Shown: positions 15,523-25,900 of the stretch, in pieces | Layout of the letters: every line of letters begins with the position of its first letter | Numbering within the stretch: position 1 is the stretch's first letter | NCBI GenBank assembly: GCA_022842065.1 | Contig: JALHQH010000021.1 | Location: 124,001 to 188,000 of the forward strand | Length of the DNA stretch: 64,000 nt | Direction: 5' to 3' | From: Caldilineaceae bacterium | GTDB lineage: Bacteria; Chloroflexota; Anaerolineae; Caldilineales; Caldilineaceae | Notes under the pieces: generated by a model | The model's input: the letters and a program-made list of their open reading frames with translations, nothing else | Databases searched by the model: none | What the model was told of the DNA's origin: nothing | Made by a program: the position numbers and the translations under genes

Positions 15523-18390
15523 TTAGCGCCGTGTTGAGGTGAAAGGTGCCCAGAGGGCCGGATGGCATAGGGTTGGGTCGGCGAGACACTGGCGTTGGGT
15601 CTGTTGTAACGCCTGTGGAACGGTCAAACCGCCGGTGAGTGCCCGGTAGAAAAGGGTCATCCAAATTGTACTGGCGTCATCAGCAATCGGCCAGAGCGTG
15701 GTGAGCACCCGTTGCGCACCGGCCAGCAAAAAAGCGGTTTGAAACGCGAGGAGGGCGCTTTCACTCTCTTGACCACTGGCGGTGGTGCAGCCCGATAGTG
15801 TTACCAGTTCTGTGCCATACAAGGGTAGCTCATAGCTCTGTTCAACGGTTAAGACTTCGCCGGCTAGCTGTAAACCGGTAAACAACGGGGCGTCGGCCCG
15901 CTGCAGGCTATGGGCAGCAATGTGAAGGATTTTGGGGGGCGCTTGTAATGTGCGCAAATAGGCAAGCGCTGGGGTATCAATAAAGAGGACACTGGCCGGT
16001 AAACTTTCTGCGATGCATTGCGCCTCAGCGCGCACATCTATCATGGTCCCAGTGGATGCGGCAATAATCATCGGTGACGAATGGCTTGTCGTGCTGGGTA
16101 CTGCACCGGCCAGCAACGCGCCACTAGGGATTAATTCGATCTGGCAGCGTTCCCCCCAAAATTGTTGACCATCCCAGAAGGCTGCAAAGGGCAGGAGAAA
16201 GAGTGGATCACAGGGTGCGATGAGCACGCTGGTGGCCAATGCAGATGTTGGTATTTTGCCCACCAACGGTGCGATTAGCACTTGATAACATCGATGTAAC
16301 AGGGGCAAACATTCGGCCAGCCAGCGCTCATTCCATTGGCGGCGCCGCGCCGCCGGTTGGGCCACCGCATTGCCGAAGCGCAATTGCAACCGGGCATTGA
16401 GATCGGCGATGGTTTCCACATCAACCAACTGAATACCCTGGCAGCGGCCTTGGCGATCAGCCACTATCCCCCAAAGATCATCGCCACAGCGCACATATTC
16501 CAGGAGCAGATCAGCCTCCATTTGGGGCAGAACCGTAGCCGGATCGAGTTGTGCAGTCTCAGCAAAGCATCGGTTCACCGCATGGTACCCGTAATTACGC
16601 TGCCGCCGCAGATCGAGCAATTGTTGCTCCAAAGCGGCAATCTGCGTGTGTTGTTGGTTTTGTAGCGCCTGGGGCAGGGCTGGGTCGGCGCTTATGGCTT
16701 GTTGCCAGCGCAGGGTTGCAATCTGTTGACGGGTCTGCGCAATTGCTACCTGGCTGGCGGTGGGTAATGAGGGCTGATCATGTAGTGCCTGGAGCAAATC
16801 GAGCAAAGCGCCTGCTTTGGCGCGCCAACTATAGGCCAGCGCTCTTTGATCCTGTTGTTGGGCAATCGCGAAGGTGATCAGATCATCAAATAGGTCGTTG
16901 GCTTGCTCATGAAAACTGGCCTTCAACTCTTCCACTGTTAATGTCTGTCGTAGGGCCGTGTCAATGGTTGCCGCCTGTTCAAAAAAGGTGATGGCACGTG
17001 CCGGCTCATCCATTAGCCAGCACTTACCTAATCCAACGCAAGCACTGCGTTCGATCCATCGTTCGCCATGTGTCGTTGCATAGCCGGAAGCAGTTTCATA
17101 CGCCTGGGCAGCATGCTTGAGATCGGCAGCGTCTTGTGCTGTCAGCCGCAACAGATCGGCCTGCAACAACTGAAATTCGGCTTGCAACCGTAAGTGCTCG
17201 GTGGCCGCCGGCCACTGTTGTAGTAGTTGCCGAACTGTGGCGTAATCTTCTTGTTCCAGCGCTAAGGCGGCGCGTTCCAGCGCAACCATTGCTTGCCATA
17301 GAGGATTTTGCAACCGCTGCCAGACTTCTTCGGCTTGTTTTAGTAAAGTTGCGGCTTGCCGGTATTCACCCTCTTGCCGGCAGGCGATAGCATATCCAAC
17401 CAGTAACTCGCCAACTTGAGGGAGCATCTGGCGTTGTGTAAAGTGGGACAGGGCTTGGGCATAATGACGAATGGCTGCACGCCGCGCCCCAATCCGACTC
17501 AGTAACGCGGCCTGACGAAAAAGAATGGAGGCGATTTCCATCTCATTCTCAAGCGCGGCAAATGTCTGTTCTGCTAGTTGAAAACGTTGTAACGCAGTCG
17601 CAACATAGCCTTGCCACGTATATAGATCTGCCAAGTTCATGTCAATGCGGGCGACCGTAAGCATCTGCTCATGTGCCAAAGCTGAAGTGCGTTCCGCTAA
17701 GAAGCCTGCTTCAACTTCGATTAAACGACCTAACATACCTAATGCTAAATGACGATTGACCTGAATCCCGATAATATTTGTGATAAATTGGTGATTTCGT
17801 GCAAGTTCTAAAGCAGATTCTAGTACTGATAGTGCATCTGCATATCGTCCCTGACTGTAGAGCAACCAACCATAATTTTGATCTAACCAAACCAAATAGA
17901 GGGGTGACTCGATTACGCATGCCTGAAATGTTGGACGCGCCGCCTGATAGGCCGCCTCCGCCTCGGCAAAACGACCACATTCCGCCAATACCCCCACGAG
18001 ATTCGCATTCAAGCGCGCGACACTCAGCGTGTCACCGACGGCGCGGTAGGCGGGCTGCGCCTGTTGAAAGAGAGCAACCGCTTCCTCTGGGGCATGGAAC
18101 ATTGCCCAAAGGCCACGGGCCCACTGCGCAAGCGGCAGGGCGAACGGTTCAGCGGTCAGTTGTTCGGCGATCAGCAGCCCATACCGGGTTGCGCGCTCGG
18201 CCTGTCGCGGCTCAGCTAAAATATAGGCGGTGACGGCGTAGGTATCTTTTAAGGCTTGTAGGAAAGGCAGGGTCAGTTGGGGACGGTGGCGCTCAATCCA
18301 GGGTTGAAGCTCTGCTGGTGAGCAAGTTAGCAGCGTGTTGAGCAATTGCTGAACATCGGTAGGCAGTGGAACCGACGCGGCTGGGGCCAT
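15523..18390 (-). CDS. TPR-CHAT protein (caspase-like protease effector)
   Basis: 955 aa. The N-terminal two-thirds are TPR-like helices (for example AEAEAAYQAARPTFQACV, AATLLKQAEEVWQRLQ). The last 300 residues form a CHAT domain: LLLEYVRCGDDLWGIV, then ILHIAAHSLQ with the catalytic His and TLSGCTTASG with the catalytic Cys, then AGAQRVLTTLWPI. CHAT proteins are caspase-related peptidases activated through attached sensor domains. The ATG directly follows the stop of the sigma-like gene, so the two are translated as one operon. This pairing is typical of multicellular or filamentous bacteria, where it is thought to act in stress or phage response; the target is unknown. Confidence 0.87.
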   Translation of the reverse strand: MAPAASVPLPTDVQQLLNTLLTCSPAELQPWIERHRPQLTLPFLQALKDTYAVTAYILAEPRQAERATRYGLLIAEQLTAEPFALPLAQWARGLWAMFHAPEEAVALFQQAQPAYRAVGDTLSVARLNANLVGVLAECGRFAEAEAAYQAARPTFQACVIESPLYLVWLDQNYGWLLYSQGRYADALSVLESALELARNHQFITNIIGIQVNRHLALGMLGRLIEVEAGFLAERTSALAHEQMLTVARIDMNLADLYTWQGYVATALQRFQLAEQTFAALENEMEIASILFRQAALLSRIGARRAAIRHYAQALSHFTQRQMLPQVGELLVGYAIACRQEGEYRQAATLLKQAEEVWQRLQNPLWQAMVALERAALALEQEDYATVRQLLQQWPAATEHLRLQAEFQLLQADLLRLTAQDAADLKHAAQAYETASGYATTHGERWIERSACVGLGKCWLMDEPARAITFFEQAATIDTALRQTLTVEELKASFHEQANDLFDDLITFAIAQQQDQRALAYSWRAKAGALLDLLQALHDQPSLPTASQVAIAQTRQQIATLRWQQAISADPALPQALQNQQHTQIAALEQQLLDLRRQRNYGYHAVNRCFAETAQLDPATVLPQMEADLLLEYVRCGDDLWGIVADRQGRCQGIQLVDVETIADLNARLQLRFGNAVAQPAARRRQWNERWLAECLPLLHRCYQVLIAPLVGKIPTSALATSVLIAPCDPLFLLPFAAFWDGQQFWGERCQIELIPSGALLAGAVPSTTSHSSPMIIAASTGTMIDVRAEAQCIAESLPASVLFIDTPALAYLRTLQAPPKILHIAAHSLQRADAPLFTGLQLAGEVLTVEQSYELPLYGTELVTLSGCTTASGQESESALLAFQTAFLLAGAQRVLTTLWPIADDASTIWMTLFYRALTGGLTVPQALQQTQRQCLADPTLCHPALWAPFTSTRR

Positions 18391-19944
18391 TTAACTATCT
18401 TCTCCTACCTTCAAAGCGCGAATCAGAATCTCTTCTTCATCAGTAAAAACCTGCAAGGCATAAACACCTGCGGCCAAGCCACGAAAGACAAACATCCCAT
18501 CTTCGTCAAGGGTTGTCGTGATTTCAACCGGTGCGGTGGCAGCCAGTGGCTCAGCCGTGCGCAGGATCAGCTGCTCAACTTGGGTAAACTGCAAGCCTTC
18601 CTCGGTGCGCAACTCACCCCGCAGGGTCCAGGTGCGGCCTTTGCCGGTCGTTTTTTGGGTAAAGATGAAGATGTCGATGGCGGGGGTGCGAATCTGCGAG
18701 CGATACTGCACGCTGGGCAGTGTGCCGCGTACGGGCGCGCTGCCCAGCGTTGGTGGCAGGAAAAGGGCCTCAAAGAAACGGCGCAGCGGCGACGGTGCCT
18801 CCTGCAACGTGACGTCGTCAATCGCCACAAACATGGCGATATCGGTCTGGCATTGCGGGCAGATCTGGAGATGGTTATGGACGATCAACTGTTGTGCGCT
18901 GGGCAACGCCTTATCATGATAGGCCAGCAGTGTCTCTACCGCTGGGCAGGGTGCCAGCTGTAAGAATGCACGCAACACAGCAACATCCTGAGCCAAATGA
19001 CGAGCCGCTTCGACACAGGCGGGGGCGCGTTCAATGGCAGCACGCTGTTCAGCCGGCACATTACCTTGGATATATTCTAGTAGGGTCGCCTCATCAAAGG
19101 CACAGGGTTCCAATCCGGGCATCATCGCCTCACCAATCGCAGAAAGCTCCGCTACGCTATAAGTAAGAAATGCCGCCCCCTCGCTTTTTCGGCGCGCAGA
19201 TCGCAGATTTTGAAAAGTCGGTGATTTTTCGGCGCGTAGCCGGATGCGTTTGAGCGCCTGATTGAGATATTTGAGTTTGGCCTCTGTATCGCCGCCGGGA
19301 AAGAGGTGCGCATAATCCACCACCAGTTCACGCGGGGGCGTATCGTTGAGGAAACATTCCTGGGCGATCACGCGCTCCACATCGGTTTGTAAAATTTTCT
19401 GTAACTCTGCCAGAATGGCACTGACGTTTGTCATGGTTGCGGTGAAGTCATCCAGGGTTGATAAGGGTAACTTGCCCCCAGCCCCTGTGTTTTCAGCAGC
19501 ACAATCATCGTTATCTTCACCGGCAAGGGCAGAGAGCGGCGCTTCTGTGGGCGGCGGCAGCTTGCGCGCCACCGTGGCCACCGCACTCATCGTGCATGTT
19601 TTCAGATAGGCAATAATCGGTGCGAGATCGCCACTGGTAAGTAGAGTTGGCGCTTTGGGTGCATAATGGTAGAAGGCAACTTGTGCTTCTTGTACGGCAT
19701 CTTCCAGATCGGCAGGGCTAAAAGAGGCAACCCCTTGCGCCTGGCGGCTACGGGCCGCGGCCTGAATGTAACGGCGGATCTCCTGCGGGAAGAGTTGCGC
19801 AAAGATCGCTTCCCAGGCCAGGCGGTCATCCGCAAAGGCACGTCGAAAAAGTTCGACACAGGCTGGGGAGGCAACTTCCCCATGGCGGAAGAAAGCAATA
19901 CGTTCGGCTTGGCTTTGACGAACCAATTCCTGCAGATCAGACAT
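18391..19944 (-). CDS. Sigma-70-like protein with a zf-HC2-type zinc motif
   Basis: 517 aa. Residues 40-230 resemble a divergent ECF sigma factor (AWEAIFAQLFPQEIRRYI, DLEDAVQEAQVAFYHY). A membrane-free anti-sigma-like zinc motif follows, HNHLQICPQCQ, matching HX3CX2C. The end is a beta-rich carboxypeptidase-regulatory-like domain (DEDGMFVFRGLAAGVYALQV). It is the first gene of an operon with the TPR-CHAT protein. A likely role is sensing plus transcriptional control of, or scaffolding for, the CHAT partner. Whether it binds RNA polymerase is untested; the sigma-4 region is weak. Confidence 0.7.
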   Translation of the reverse strand: MSDLQELVRQSQAERIAFFRHGEVASPACVELFRRAFADDRLAWEAIFAQLFPQEIRRYIQAAARSRQAQGVASFSPADLEDAVQEAQVAFYHYAPKAPTLLTSGDLAPIIAYLKTCTMSAVATVARKLPPPTEAPLSALAGEDNDDCAAENTGAGGKLPLSTLDDFTATMTNVSAILAELQKILQTDVERVIAQECFLNDTPPRELVVDYAHLFPGGDTEAKLKYLNQALKRIRLRAEKSPTFQNLRSARRKSEGAAFLTYSVAELSAIGEAMMPGLEPCAFDEATLLEYIQGNVPAEQRAAIERAPACVEAARHLAQDVAVLRAFLQLAPCPAVETLLAYHDKALPSAQQLIVHNHLQICPQCQTDIAMFVAIDDVTLQEAPSPLRRFFEALFLPPTLGSAPVRGTLPSVQYRSQIRTPAIDIFIFTQKTTGKGRTWTLRGELRTEEGLQFTQVEQLILRTAEPLAATAPVEITTTLDEDGMFVFRGLAAGVYALQVFTDEEEILIRALKVGEDS

Positions 19945-20179
19945 AGGTATGATGGTGGTTGGGTAGCTTTAACCAAAAATCTTTGCATGAGTGTAATGAT
20001 TTCCACGCGACTTGTCAACCTATCGATGCTCAGTAGACCGCAACGTGTCGTTCGCATCCTCAGCTACGAACGGATGTCTGCATCAGGGGATGTAGACTAC
20101 ACTGTGGTCTACTGATACTGGCCACTTTACTCTGGAAGCGCGCCCACTAGCTTTTTACCCCGCCCGCCTTTATCGTAAA

Positions 20180-20899
20180 ATGATGAAGCAAAACCCACTG
20201 TCGATCGCACCAACACCAGAACTGCGCCAAAAGGCCTTACTCATCCATGAACGGCTTTGCCAGAGCTATGAATGCCCAATTCCCTATTTTCACGAGCTTG
20301 ATCCGCTGAGTGAACTAGTCTCTTCGTTGCTTTCCCACCGCACGCGCAATGCGGATTCCGGGCGCGCCTTCAAGGCTTTGCGCGCCCGCTTTGCGAATTG
20401 GGCTGCCGTGCGCGATGCGCCGCTGGCCGAGGTGGAAGCGGTGATTGCGAATGTCACCTGGCCCGAACAGAAAGCGCCGCGCATCCAGCAGATTTTACGG
20501 CTCATTACCGAGCGCCGGGGTGAATTGTCGTTGGATTTTTTGGCGGAGTTACCCGTACCCGCGGTGCGCGCTTGGCTACAGGAATTACCAGGCGTTGGTC
20601 CTAAAACGAGCGCAGCGGTGCTACTTTTTAGCCGCTTGCGTCAACCGGCACTGCCGGTCGATAGCCATCACCACCGTGTGGCGCAGCGCCTGGGGTTGAT
20701 CGGGGCGGACGTCGCCGTTGGTCCCGCCCACGCGCTGCTCGAAGCCCAATTGCCCACCGATTGGAGTGCGCAACAAGTCTATGATAACCATGAAGTGTTG
20801 ATGCTCCACGGCCAACGCTGCTGCTATTTTCGCAACCCAGCGTGTGAACGTTGCCCAGTGTTGGATTTGTGTCCGACGGGCCAGCAACGGGTAAAATGA
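20180..20899 (+). CDS. nth: Endonuclease III-like DNA glycosylase (HhH-GPD, 4Fe-4S)
   Basis: 239 aa. Helix-hairpin-helix LPGVGPKTSAAVLLF contains the catalytic Lys, and PVDSHHHRVAQRLGL has the catalytic Asp. The iron-sulfur cluster ligands are visible as CX6CX2CX5C in CCYFRNPACERCPVLDLCP. This is the base-excision-repair enzyme that removes oxidised pyrimidines and nicks abasic sites. Length is normal for Nth plus a short N-terminal extension. Family is certain; exact subgroup (Nth versus a close HhH-GPD relative) is less so. Confidence 0.87.
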   Translation: MMKQNPLSIAPTPELRQKALLIHERLCQSYECPIPYFHELDPLSELVSSLLSHRTRNADSGRAFKALRARFANWAAVRDAPLAEVEAVIANVTWPEQKAPRIQQILRLITERRGELSLDFLAELPVPAVRAWLQELPGVGPKTSAAVLLFSRLRQPALPVDSHHHRVAQRLGLIGADVAVGPAHALLEAQLPTDWSAQQVYDNHEVLMLHGQRCCYFRNPACERCPVLDLCPTGQQRVK

Positions 20900-20920
20900 A
20901 CAGAGAAATGAGCGCTAGCA

Positions 20921-20962
20921 AATGATAGCAATTTGCCTATGCTATCACAATTTGCTATCATT
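20921..20962. promoter_or_regulatory. Probable HicAB operator
   Basis: AATGATAGCAA (20921-20931) is inverted at 20952-20962 and GATAGCA/TGCTATC recurs between them, giving three half-sites immediately before hicA. Toxin-antitoxin operons are normally repressed through such palindromes. Confidence 0.55.
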
Positions 20963-20967
20963 CTCTA

Positions 20968-21222
20968 ATGAAAGCTGCTCACCAACGTACACTTACAGCA
21001 ATTTTTGCTAGTCCAACGCCAGCAAACCTCGCGTGGCGTGAGATTGAAGCTCTATTTGTGGCAGTGGGTGCGCAAGTGATTGAAGGACGTGGTTCACGTG
21101 TGCGGTTTGCACTTAATGGTGTGGTTGCGACGTTTCATCGCCCACATCCACAGAAAGAGGCCAAACCCTATCAGGTACGCGATGCGCGTGACTTTTTGAC
21201 ACAGGCAGGGATCAAACCATGA
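20968..21222 (+). CDS. hicA: HicA-family mRNA interferase toxin
   Basis: 84 aa with the dsRBD-like HicA core: WREIEALFVAVGAQVIEGRGSRVRFALNG followed by FHRPHPQKEAKPYQVRDARDFLTQAGI, here split only for reference. The usual GSH catalytic triplet is GSR; the His in FHRPHP may serve instead, as in a known HicA subgroup. It overlaps hicB by four bases (ATGA). The toxin would cleave mRNA when free of its antitoxin. Confidence 0.85.
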   Translation: MKAAHQRTLTAIFASPTPANLAWREIEALFVAVGAQVIEGRGSRVRFALNGVVATFHRPHPQKEAKPYQVRDARDFLTQAGIKP

Positions 21223-21554
21223 AGTTGATGATGTATAAGGGGTACGCCGCTCGGATCGAATACAGTGAAGAAGATGGCGCATTTGTCGGCCATGTGGCCG
21301 GCATTCGTGATGTGGTTGGGTTTCACGGTGAGTCGGTTGCGGAACTGCGCGCAGCCTTTGCCGATGCGGTCGATGATTACCTGGAAACCTGCACAAAGTT
21401 AGGCCGTGCGCCCCAAAAGCCCTACTCCGGCAAAGTGGCCTTGCGCCTTGAGCCGGCGCTGCATGCACGGGCGGCAGCCTTAGCCGAAGCCCAAGGCAAA
21501 AGCTTAAATGCGTGGACCCAAGAGGTTGTGCAGGAAGCTGTGGCACGGGCGTAA
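21219..21554 (+). CDS. hicB: HicB-family antitoxin
   Basis: 111 aa. N-terminal HicB fold (YAARIEYSEEDGAFVGHVAG, GESVAELRAAFADAVDDYL) and a C-terminal ribbon-helix-helix-like DNA-binding segment (LRLEPALHARAAALAEAQGK). It neutralises the upstream toxin and probably represses the operon through the palindrome at 20921-20962. Confidence 0.87.
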   Translation: MKLMMYKGYAARIEYSEEDGAFVGHVAGIRDVVGFHGESVAELRAAFADAVDDYLETCTKLGRAPQKPYSGKVALRLEPALHARAAALAEAQGKSLNAWTQEVVQEAVARA

Positions 21555-21557
21555 CGT

Positions 21558-21647
21558 GTGCAAGTCGATAGCCCGGATTGTAAACACTGTCCGGTACTAA
21601 TTTGTGTTCTATGGGACAACAAAATCAAAAAAGCAAGGATTAGTTGA
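21558..21647 (+). pseudogene. Remnant of a second endonuclease III tail
   Basis: A 29-codon frame reads VQVDSPDCKHCPVLICVLW, which aligns with RNPACERCPVLDLC at the end of the nth gene 700 bases upstream, retaining three of the four cluster cysteines. Its stop overlaps the ATG of the next gene. It looks like the scar of a duplication of the nth-hicAB region. Confidence 0.4.
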
Positions 21648-21826
21648 TGACATCAAAAATTACAGTAGTGATTGAAAAGGATGAAGATGGCTATTACGCG
21701 TATGCGCCTGAACTCAGTGGTTGCCAAACGCAAGGTGAAACGTTAGACGAGGTGATCGGGAATATGCAAGAAGCCGTTGCGTTATATTTATCAACTATGA
21801 CGCCGGCAGAGATCTTACATCAATAA
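21647..21826 (+). CDS. Orphan HicB-like antitoxin domain
   Basis: 59 aa: MTSKITVVIEKDEDGYYAYA, PELSGCQTQGETLDEVIGNM, QEAVALYLSTM, the classic HicB fold without a DNA-binding tail. No HicA is next to it. AAGGA lies nine bases upstream of ATG 21647. It may be left over from a duplicated toxin-antitoxin pair, or interact in trans with the HicA at 20968. Confidence 0.75.
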   Translation: MTSKITVVIEKDEDGYYAYAPELSGCQTQGETLDEVIGNMQEAVALYLSTMTPAEILHQ

Positions 21827-22777
21827 TCACCCAATCTCCCACGTCCCCGGGTTCAGCAACCCCTCATCATCCAGCCGCAGGGCCGTCAAGGCTGCCAGCA
21901 GATCGGGCGACAGTTCAACCGCCAGCGCAGCTAGATTATCCGCCAACTCCTCAGCCGTACGCACCCCCACCAACACACTCTGAATCTGCCTCTGCGCCAG
22001 GGCAAAGGCGAGCGCAGCTTGGGCGGGCGATAGGCCGATCCCGGCCTCGGCCACCAGTTGGCGGAAGCGACGCGACTGGGCACGCAAGGTTTCCAGATGA
22101 TCGGGCAAGTGTTCGGCCCGTTCGGTCAACGCGCCTTTGAGCAGGACCGAGCGCACTAACACGCCGACGCCCTGCGCTTGCGCCAGCCCCAACAGTTGAT
22201 CGCTAATCCGCTGATCAAAGACTGAGTAGGTCACCTGGATCAGGTCGAAAAGATCGAGGCCAAGCGCCTGGACCGGCAACTGCGCGCCATAGAACGAGCC
22301 ACCGCGCCAACTGATCTTGCCCTGTTGTTGGGCGAGGGCAAAGGTCTCGGCGACCGTCTCCCATTGCGCTAACAGTTGGGCGTCCACATTGTGGATCTGC
22401 CAGATCTCGACATGATCAGTCTGCAAGAGGCGCAGGCTGGTTTCAAGCTGGTCGAGCATGCGCGCTTGTAAGGCTTTACCAACCGGCAGGGTGCCATCGG
22501 GCAGGTGGGTGGATACTTTGGTGGCAATCACCACTTGATCGCGTTTGCCTTGAAAGGCCTGGCCGAGAATCCGTTCACTTTCGCCATAGCCGCGCGCCGT
22601 GTCGATCAAATTAATGCCGCCGTCAATCGCGGCGTGGACAATCGCGATCGCCGCGTCATCACTGGGCCGGCCAAAGTGCCCCGGTGCGTTGATCCCATAA
22701 TCCATCCCCAACTCGACCGTGCCCAAAGCCAACGCCGAGACACGCAGCCCCGTGCGCCCCAAGATTCGATAGTGCAT
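21827..22777 (-). CDS. Aldo/keto reductase
   Basis: 316 aa TIM-barrel NADPH oxidoreductase. Catalytic tetrad: Asp in NLIDTARGYG, Tyr in the same stretch (GYGESE), Lys in IATKVS, His in IWQIHNVD. The NADP-binding end SVLVGVRTAEELADNL is intact. It converges on the orphan hicB gene with no spacer. Substrate cannot be told from sequence. Confidence 0.87.
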   Translation of the reverse strand: MHYRILGRTGLRVSALALGTVELGMDYGINAPGHFGRPSDDAAIAIVHAAIDGGINLIDTARGYGESERILGQAFQGKRDQVVIATKVSTHLPDGTLPVGKALQARMLDQLETSLRLLQTDHVEIWQIHNVDAQLLAQWETVAETFALAQQQGKISWRGGSFYGAQLPVQALGLDLFDLIQVTYSVFDQRISDQLLGLAQAQGVGVLVRSVLLKGALTERAEHLPDHLETLRAQSRRFRQLVAEAGIGLSPAQAALAFALAQRQIQSVLVGVRTAEELADNLAALAVELSPDLLAALTALRLDDEGLLNPGTWEIG

Positions 22778-22820
22778 AGATGAGTCCTATGATTGCGTAA
22801 GGAAATTTTGATAGATTAGC

Positions 22821-22911
22821 CCTTGTCATTCCGAGGCAGCTTTTCGCCGAGGAATCTCGTGTTACCCAGCTCGAGATTCCTCGGCGATACTGCTGCCTCG
22901 GAATGACAAGG
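22821..22911. repeat. Dispersed palindromic repeat (GTCATTCCGAGG family)
   Basis: CCTTGTCATTCCGAGGCAGC (22821-22840) pairs with 22892-22911; the inner GCCGAGGAATCTCG (22846-22859) pairs with 22872-22885. This is a foldback type seen in many environmental bacterial genomes. It lies between the aldo/keto reductase and the cellulase genes. Confidence 0.65.
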
Positions 22912-22915
22912 AGTA

Positions 22916-25900
22916 CTACTCTGCCGCGCTCAGCAGCGGCAGATAAGCGCCCCAAACAACGGTGGCGTCCTCGCCAGGTTGTAAAGCCTGTGCCGTGGTC
23001 ATGATGCCACAACTGCTGCCATTCACGGTAAAGCTGCTGGGGATAAGATTAGTCCCGCTAAAGGTGCCTTGGAAACCAAAGCCCTGGGTGCCGCCATTCG
23101 CCCCGATGAGGTTATTATACCCCAAGTTCGCCACCTGTACACTTTGCCCATTTTGTGTCTTTGCCCCGTTCCACAAATTGGTAATCACCTGATTGCCTGC
23201 GAACGTCCAGGTCACGCGCCAACCATTGATCGGCGTTGTCCCATTATTTTTGAGGATGACATCGGCAGTAAAGCCGCCCGGCCATTGATTGGTAATCGTA
23301 TAACGCACCTGACAAGCGGCAGCGGGTGCACCAGCGGTGGCGGTCGGCGTTGGGGTCGCGACCATGGCAGTGGCGGTTGGCGTTGGGGTTGGCGGTAGGG
23401 AAGTCGGGGTTGGGCTAAGTGGCGTTGAGGTCGGCACGCTGCCGGTTGGCGTCAGCGGAACTGTCGGGGTCGCGGTCGCGCTTGCGCTGCCATTACAGAG
23501 AATGCCGTTGACAGTAAAACTGGCCGGGTTAGGGTTCGCGCCGCTAAACGCCGCTTGGAAGCCAAAACTCTGCACCCCACCGTTGGCGGCAAGTTGACCG
23601 TTGTGAGTGAGGTTGGCGACGGTAACCGCTTGACCATTCTGGGTCAACGCGCCGTTCCACAGGTTAACAATCTGTTGATTGCCGGGGAAAGTCCACTTGA
23701 TTACCCAGCCATTGACGGCGCTAACGCCATTGTTTTTAATCGTCACATCAACGTTAAAGCCATCCCCCCATTGGCTGGTGACCGTATAGGTAACTTGGCA
23801 CAGGGCCAATGTACCCGGCGTTGGCGTTGGGGTATTGGTCGCAGGGACAGGGGTTGCCGTTGGTGGCACGGGGGTCGCGGTCGCGCCCACTGGGGTGTTG
23901 GTGGGGACGCTGCCAGGGGTGGCGGTCGATGTTGCACTGGCCGCAGCGGTTGGAGTAGCGGTGGAGCTGCTACCGCCCGGTTCATTCCCAAAGACGCGCA
24001 CGCCGTTGTCATAGACGGGGATGTTGGTTGCCAAGCTATGGGTACCACCAGTTGCCACCCCGCTGTAGGAGTGGTCATTGGCGTTGCTCCACGTGCCGCT
24101 GCTGGTCAGGCGAAACTGAATTTCTTTGCGATGGGCGCTTTGGCCGCCGGGATAGATGTTGGTGGGGGTGCAGTTGATCGTCACATAGTAGATGTTACCG
24201 CTCCACAGTTGCGGCGCCGAGACCACATTGCTGCCACAGCCGCTAAAATTCTGGCTCACGGTCACAGTACCGCCATCACTGGTGTAGAAATAGCGGAAGG
24301 AAAGTTTGTCACCTGGCCGCGCCGGCCAGCCCGATTTGTTGGTGAGATAGGCGCTGATCTCGACAAAGTTGGCCCCACTGGCGTTGACTTTGGCATCGAC
24401 AAAGATTTCGTTGTCGCGTGTCTCGACGAGGGGGAAACTGGCCAGCGCAGTGCCACCCCACTCCTGCGCCATGCGTGCCAGGGCACCGGTAAAGCCGGCA
24501 TTGTAATCCGTCGCGACTTCATTGGATTGATAATCGCCAATCACGTCGTTGTAGACACCTGACCGGTTGGGGCCACCCACCAGCGCGCCGTAGAGGACGT
24601 GGCGGTGATTGGCCGGCACGCTCTGGCTGTCGGCCCACGAACCGTGCGCGGTGCGGTGATGAGGATGTTGGGGCGGGTTGTTGCCAAAGCCGACGACATA
24701 ACTGCGATTGGCGGGGTTGCTGCCCAACATATAGTTGATCCAACTGGCCGCCTTGTCGTGATAGAGTGTCTTCTTGGCGTGGCCGGTGGGCAGGCCGTCG
24801 CTGTAGATAAAGGCGACCAGCGCGGTATTCGCCGCATAACGCAACGAGCCCCAGTCATCCAACACTGGGAAACCATCGGCCAGTTTGGAGACACTCGCCC
24901 CATTGTAGTTACTGGTCCAGTAGTCGAGCCAATGTTCGGCGGCAGTTTGATATTGGGGTTGCCCGGTCAGTTGGGCGAGCAAGACATAGCTGCCATAACT
25001 CTTATCATCCCAGGCGTGGGTCCAGATATGTTTGCCGGCAATTGTTGGGTAGTAATCCGTGGCTTTGGTCAGATAACTGTTGCCGTAGCCAGCGTTCTGT
25101 GCCGCTTTCGCTTTGTGCAGCCAGAGCGCGCCCCAGACGAGTTCATCTTGATAGCCGCTCCACGAATTGTAAAAGGCCCCGGCATCGGTGATACAACTGC
25201 TGTAGGTGCCGCGATAGGTGTCGGCAAAGCTGTAGAGTTGCTCGGCATGGGTCAGCAGCATGTCGGCGTAGGCACTATCACCCCCAGTGCGAAAAATGAT
25301 GGAGATGGCGGCTAAGGCGGCCGCCGTTTCACCGGCCAGATCGCTGCCCGGACAACTGGTGCTGATCTTGTAGGATGGCCTTGCCATCGGCATCACTTCA
25401 GCCGACCCCCACCAGGCGTGATCCTGGCCACCATTACCCACCTGGCCATAGAGTTCGTTGGGCGCGGTGTGCGCTTTGACAAAATAGTCGGCCACCCAGC
25501 GCAGGTTATTGAGCAAATGGGGCAACTGGCCGGTATTGGCATAGCCGGTGCGATATTCAATCCCACCCCAGGCCAACATCGTGGCGGAAGCGGCCATGGG
25601 AAAACCAAACTTGACATGATCGCCGGCATCATACCAGCCGCCGGTCAGATCTTTGCCGACATCAGCGCCATCGGTCAAGCCCGAATTACCCCGCCATTCG
25701 ACGCGGCTCCAAGTTGGTTTTGGCCCTGAAATTTGGGCTTCGTAGAAGTAGACCGCTTTTTGCAAGGCTTCACCATAGTTGTGGGGGGACGCGCTTTGGG
25801 CCGTAACCACAGCAATCGGCAGCCCCGGCGCAAACCCACTACTGAGCACCAGCAAGATCAAAACACCGTTGCGTAACCGCGCCATGTGTGCAGGCAGCGC

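Noticed and set aside
23555..24562. 335-aa open frame opposite the cellulase gene
   Set aside because: Shadow of the GC-rich CBM/linker coding strand.
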